43,181 bases of DNA from a bacterium (GTDB lineage: Bacteria > Armatimonadota > Zipacnadia > Zipacnadales > UBA11051): the NCBI GenBank assembly GCA_021372615.1, contig JAJFUB010000054.1, forward strand, positions 1 to 43,181, given 5' to 3'. The position numbers were made by a program, and so were the translations under genes. Positions 41,287-43,181 of the stretch are shown here, one piece after another. The notes beneath the pieces are model-generated. The model saw only the letters and a program-made list of their open reading frames with translations. It had not been told where the DNA came from and did no database searches. The stretch's first letter is position 1; every line of letters begins with the position of its first letter.

Positions 41287-42291
41287 TCAGAGGTGTAGCA
41301 GCCTTGCCGCGTTGCCCCAGAAGAAGTCCTCGATCTGCGCGTCGCTCAGCTTCGCCAGTCGGCACGCCGTCTTGGCCGCGCGCAGGTGCTCTATCCCCAC
41401 CAGCGGCCACTCGAACCCGTCGGCATAGACCGGGGCGGGCGGGCCGTCCGTCTCGTAGGCCCACATGAACGTGTCGCCCACCGGGTAGTTCGTGCCGCGC
41501 AGGTGCGAGACGCAGAAGTCCGAGCCGTACATCAGCCACTGCGGGCCGATGATGTCGAACGCCGCCTGCAGAGCGGCCGCGTTGCAGACTGCCGAGGTGT
41601 CCAGCCACAGGTTCGGCAGGTCCGCTAGCTGCGGCAGGCCCTCCAGCACGTGGTAGGGGTTGAAGCCCCGCGCGCAATGATCCAGGATGAGCTGCATGTC
41701 CGGGTACGCCTGGCAGTACTGGCGAATCCAGCGCTGGTTGGAGACGTCGGCGATGCCGCGCGAGCGCACCAGGTGTAGCGTGACCGACCAGCCCTCCTCG
41801 TGGCAGACCTGCACGAAGGGCTCCGGCAGGTACTCGGGCAGTTCCGCCCGGTAGTAGTCCTCGCGTGGGGCGAAGGCGGCGTAGACCTTCAGGCCGCACA
41901 TGCCCAGCCGCCGCCCCTCCTGGCGCACGAACTCCGGATCCATGTCCGGGGTGACCATCAGGTGCGCCCGCTCCAGCGGGTCGGCCGCCACCTGCTGCGC
42001 CACCCACTCATTGCCGGCCGCCACGGCCTCGGGGCTCAGCCCCCGGGCGGGGTAGGCCATGTGCAAGCCGTGGACCTCCCGCCCGGGCACGATCCAGGCC
42101 ATCTGCTCGCGGTAGACATCGAGGGTCACGTCCGGCGGTCCGGCCTGCACGTACGCCGGGGCCGGCCCGGGCCAGAAGCTCGCCCGGTACAGGTGGCAGT
42201 GAGCGTCGAAGAGGCGCGGGGGGACGAAGCCATCCAGCTCGCGCGCGAAGACCTCCCGGTCCCGCTCGCGCAGCTCCCAGGTCATTTCCAT
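41287..42291 (-). CDS. Amidohydrolase family 2 metal-dependent hydrolase
   Basis: The 334-residue TIM-barrel protein has FDAHCHL (His31, His33) after the first strand, LDHCARG in the middle and the metal-ligand Asp in YGSDF near the end, the pattern of amidohydrolase family 2. Members hydrolyse or decarboxylate lactones, amides and aromatic acids; the substrate here is unknown but could be a sugar lactone. The start is either the ATG at 42291 or the one at 42285, whose ATGA overlaps the stop of the upstream gene. Either way it is translationally coupled to the SGNH gene. Confidence 0.83.
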   Translation of the reverse strand: MEMTWELRERDREVFARELDGFVPPRLFDAHCHLYRASFWPGPAPAYVQAGPPDVTLDVYREQMAWIVPGREVHGLHMAYPARGLSPEAVAAGNEWVAQQVAADPLERAHLMVTPDMDPEFVRQEGRRLGMCGLKVYAAFAPREDYYRAELPEYLPEPFVQVCHEEGWSVTLHLVRSRGIADVSNQRWIRQYCQAYPDMQLILDHCARGFNPYHVLEGLPQLADLPNLWLDTSAVCNAAALQAAFDIIGPQWLMYGSDFCVSHLRGTNYPVGDTFMWAYETDGPPAPVYADGFEWPLVGIEHLRAAKTACRLAKLSDAQIEDFFWGNAARLLHL

Positions 42292-43064
42292 AGTTCACCC
42301 TTGCCCTCGTTGTTGAGCAGGTCGGTCAGGTAAGGCTTCATCGCGCGTGCCCATAGCCAGTAGCCATGCTCAGACGGGTGTAGCCCATCGCGCAGCGTGA
42401 CCCGCGAGATGCGGCCATCCGGCTCCAGGAGCTTGTCTCCCAGGTCGAGAACCCACACCCGCTGCCCGTCGGCCAGCGGTTTGATGAGGGCGTTGACGTC
42501 CTTGACCCACTGGCGGTGCGGATGGTCCGGATTCTCCCAGCACGGGAAGACACCCAGCAGCAGGATCCTCGTGTGCGGCAGCTTGGTCTTCAGAACACTG
42601 ATGATGGTCGTGATGCCCGCGGCCACGTCGGGCGGCGTGTTCTGTTTCTGCAGCAGGTTGTTGATGCCGATGAGCAACACCAGCACCTTCGGGTTCAGGC
42701 CGTCGAGGTCGCCGCCCTCGGTGATGCGCCACAGGATGTGCTCGGTGCGGTCACCGGAGATGCCGAAGTTGCCGGCCTGGCGGGGCGCGTAGTACTTCTC
42801 CCACACTGGCGTGCCGCCCTCATAGCCCGACTGGCTGCGCCACATCATCGTGATGGAGTCGCCGAGGAAGACGAGCTGCAGGTCAGGCTTCTTCTCACGC
42901 ACGAGCATGGCGGTGTGGTACGCCTCGGCCCAGTCGGTGCGCTTGAGGGGGATGCAGGTGGGGTTGGTGCTCGGCGGCAGGCCGTACTTGGCCCAGGGCC
43001 AGTCCTCGGCGCTGGCCAGAACGACAGCGGCGACGGCTGCGGTGATGGCGACGGCTCGTAGCAT
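42282..43064 (-). CDS. Exported SGNH/GDSL-family esterase
   Basis: The 260-residue protein has a short signal peptide (cleavage near residue 19) and all SGNH blocks: GDSIT with Ser70, GISGD (block II Gly), GIN with Asn135, and DGLHPSEHGY with Asp226 and His229. It resembles the platelet-activating-factor acetylhydrolase-like group that removes acetyl or acyl groups from carbohydrates. As first gene of the minus-strand operon with the heparinase-like lyase, deacylation of the same polysaccharide is a fair guess. GAGGAGGAAG lies before the ATG. Confidence 0.88.
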   Translation of the reverse strand: MLRAVAITAAVAAVVLASAEDWPWAKYGLPPSTNPTCIPLKRTDWAEAYHTAMLVREKKPDLQLVFLGDSITMMWRSQSGYEGGTPVWEKYYAPRQAGNFGISGDRTEHILWRITEGGDLDGLNPKVLVLLIGINNLLQKQNTPPDVAAGITTIISVLKTKLPHTRILLLGVFPCWENPDHPHRQWVKDVNALIKPLADGQRVWVLDLGDKLLEPDGRISRVTLRDGLHPSEHGYWLWARAMKPYLTDLLNNEGKGELWK

Positions 43065-43116
43065 GTCGAGTCTTCCTCCTCAGAGAACACTTTGTGTGGG
43101 AGCCACAACGCTCTGT

Positions 43117-43181
43117 GTGGGAGCGGTCACCGACCGCGACCCTTCGCGTGCTACCAGCCGGTCGCGGTCGGTGACCGCTCC
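43117..43181. repeat. Inverted pair of family A palindromic repeats at the window end
   Basis: The direct copy (43117-43141) and inverted copy (43160-43181, cut by the window edge) pair perfectly over 22 bases with an 18-base loop. A partial head, GTGGGAG, lies at 43096-43102. The element stands 52 bp upstream of the SGNH gene, so it could influence that promoter. Confidence 0.85.

Noticed and set aside
1-43181. Complete prophage, integrative element or insertion sequence
   Set aside because: I found no integrase, transposase, phage or conjugation gene and no tRNA gene to serve as an attachment site.

Overview
The window is one stretch of very GC-rich, gene-dense bacterial DNA with no rRNA or tRNA gene that I can recognise. 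Large secreted multidomain glycosidases, uroporphyrinogen-decarboxylase-like and Gfo/Idh/MocA enzymes, FtsEX, LysM-G5 proteins and many dispersed palindromic repeats suggest an environmental, polysaccharide-degrading bacterium of the Armatimonadota or a similar uncultured lineage. This is a guess from gene content and style; no marker here fixes the phylum.

Layout. (1) 1-3400: a membrane glycosyltransferase, a convergent HD-domain hydrolase and a divergent Gfo/Idh/MocA dehydrogenase. (2) 3597-8400: a tight plus-strand set of URO-D-family protein, PPC/DUF296 protein, soluble PocR-domain histidine kinase and 656-aa polytopic membrane protein. (3) 8501-11032, minus strand: a GH32-type cytoplasmic glycosidase and a sialidase-like beta-propeller. 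(4) 11338-22592, plus strand: an M14 carboxypeptidase and three large exported glycosidase-like proteins of about 1000-1290 residues. (5) 22609-23693: an HTH-nucleotidyltransferase/HEPN pair behind a clear promoter and a perfect 14-bp inverted-repeat operator. (6) 23778-28172: ftsE, ftsX, a LytM (M23) peptidase and a C-terminal processing protease, starting at a TATAAT promoter and ending at an intrinsic terminator. (7) 28263-35094: LysM-G5 membrane protein, polyprenyl synthase, secreted GH5-like enzyme, IspH and phosphate butyryltransferase, mostly overlapping or closely spaced. (8) 43064-35296, minus strand: an apparent five-gene operon of SGNH esterase, amidohydrolase, response regulator with a degenerate receiver, 1352-aa heparinase II/III-like protein and GNAT acetyltransferase.

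How the parts fit. Regions 3, 4, 7 (in part) and 8 supply enzymes that cut complex, probably acidic or acylated, glycans outside the cell and process the products inside. Regions 2 and 8 each carry half of a two-component system (an orphan kinase and an orphan regulator). Region 6 is a cell-wall remodelling module.

The most unusual signal is not a gene. The window holds at least six families of short palindromes. Several have a GTAG or GTGG head and stand as inverted pairs, the layout of REP/BIME elements mobilised by RAYT-type transposases. They sit between genes and also inside open reading frames. One secreted glycosidase carries a roughly 80-residue insert built almost entirely from two palindrome families and an 18-bp tandem repeat.
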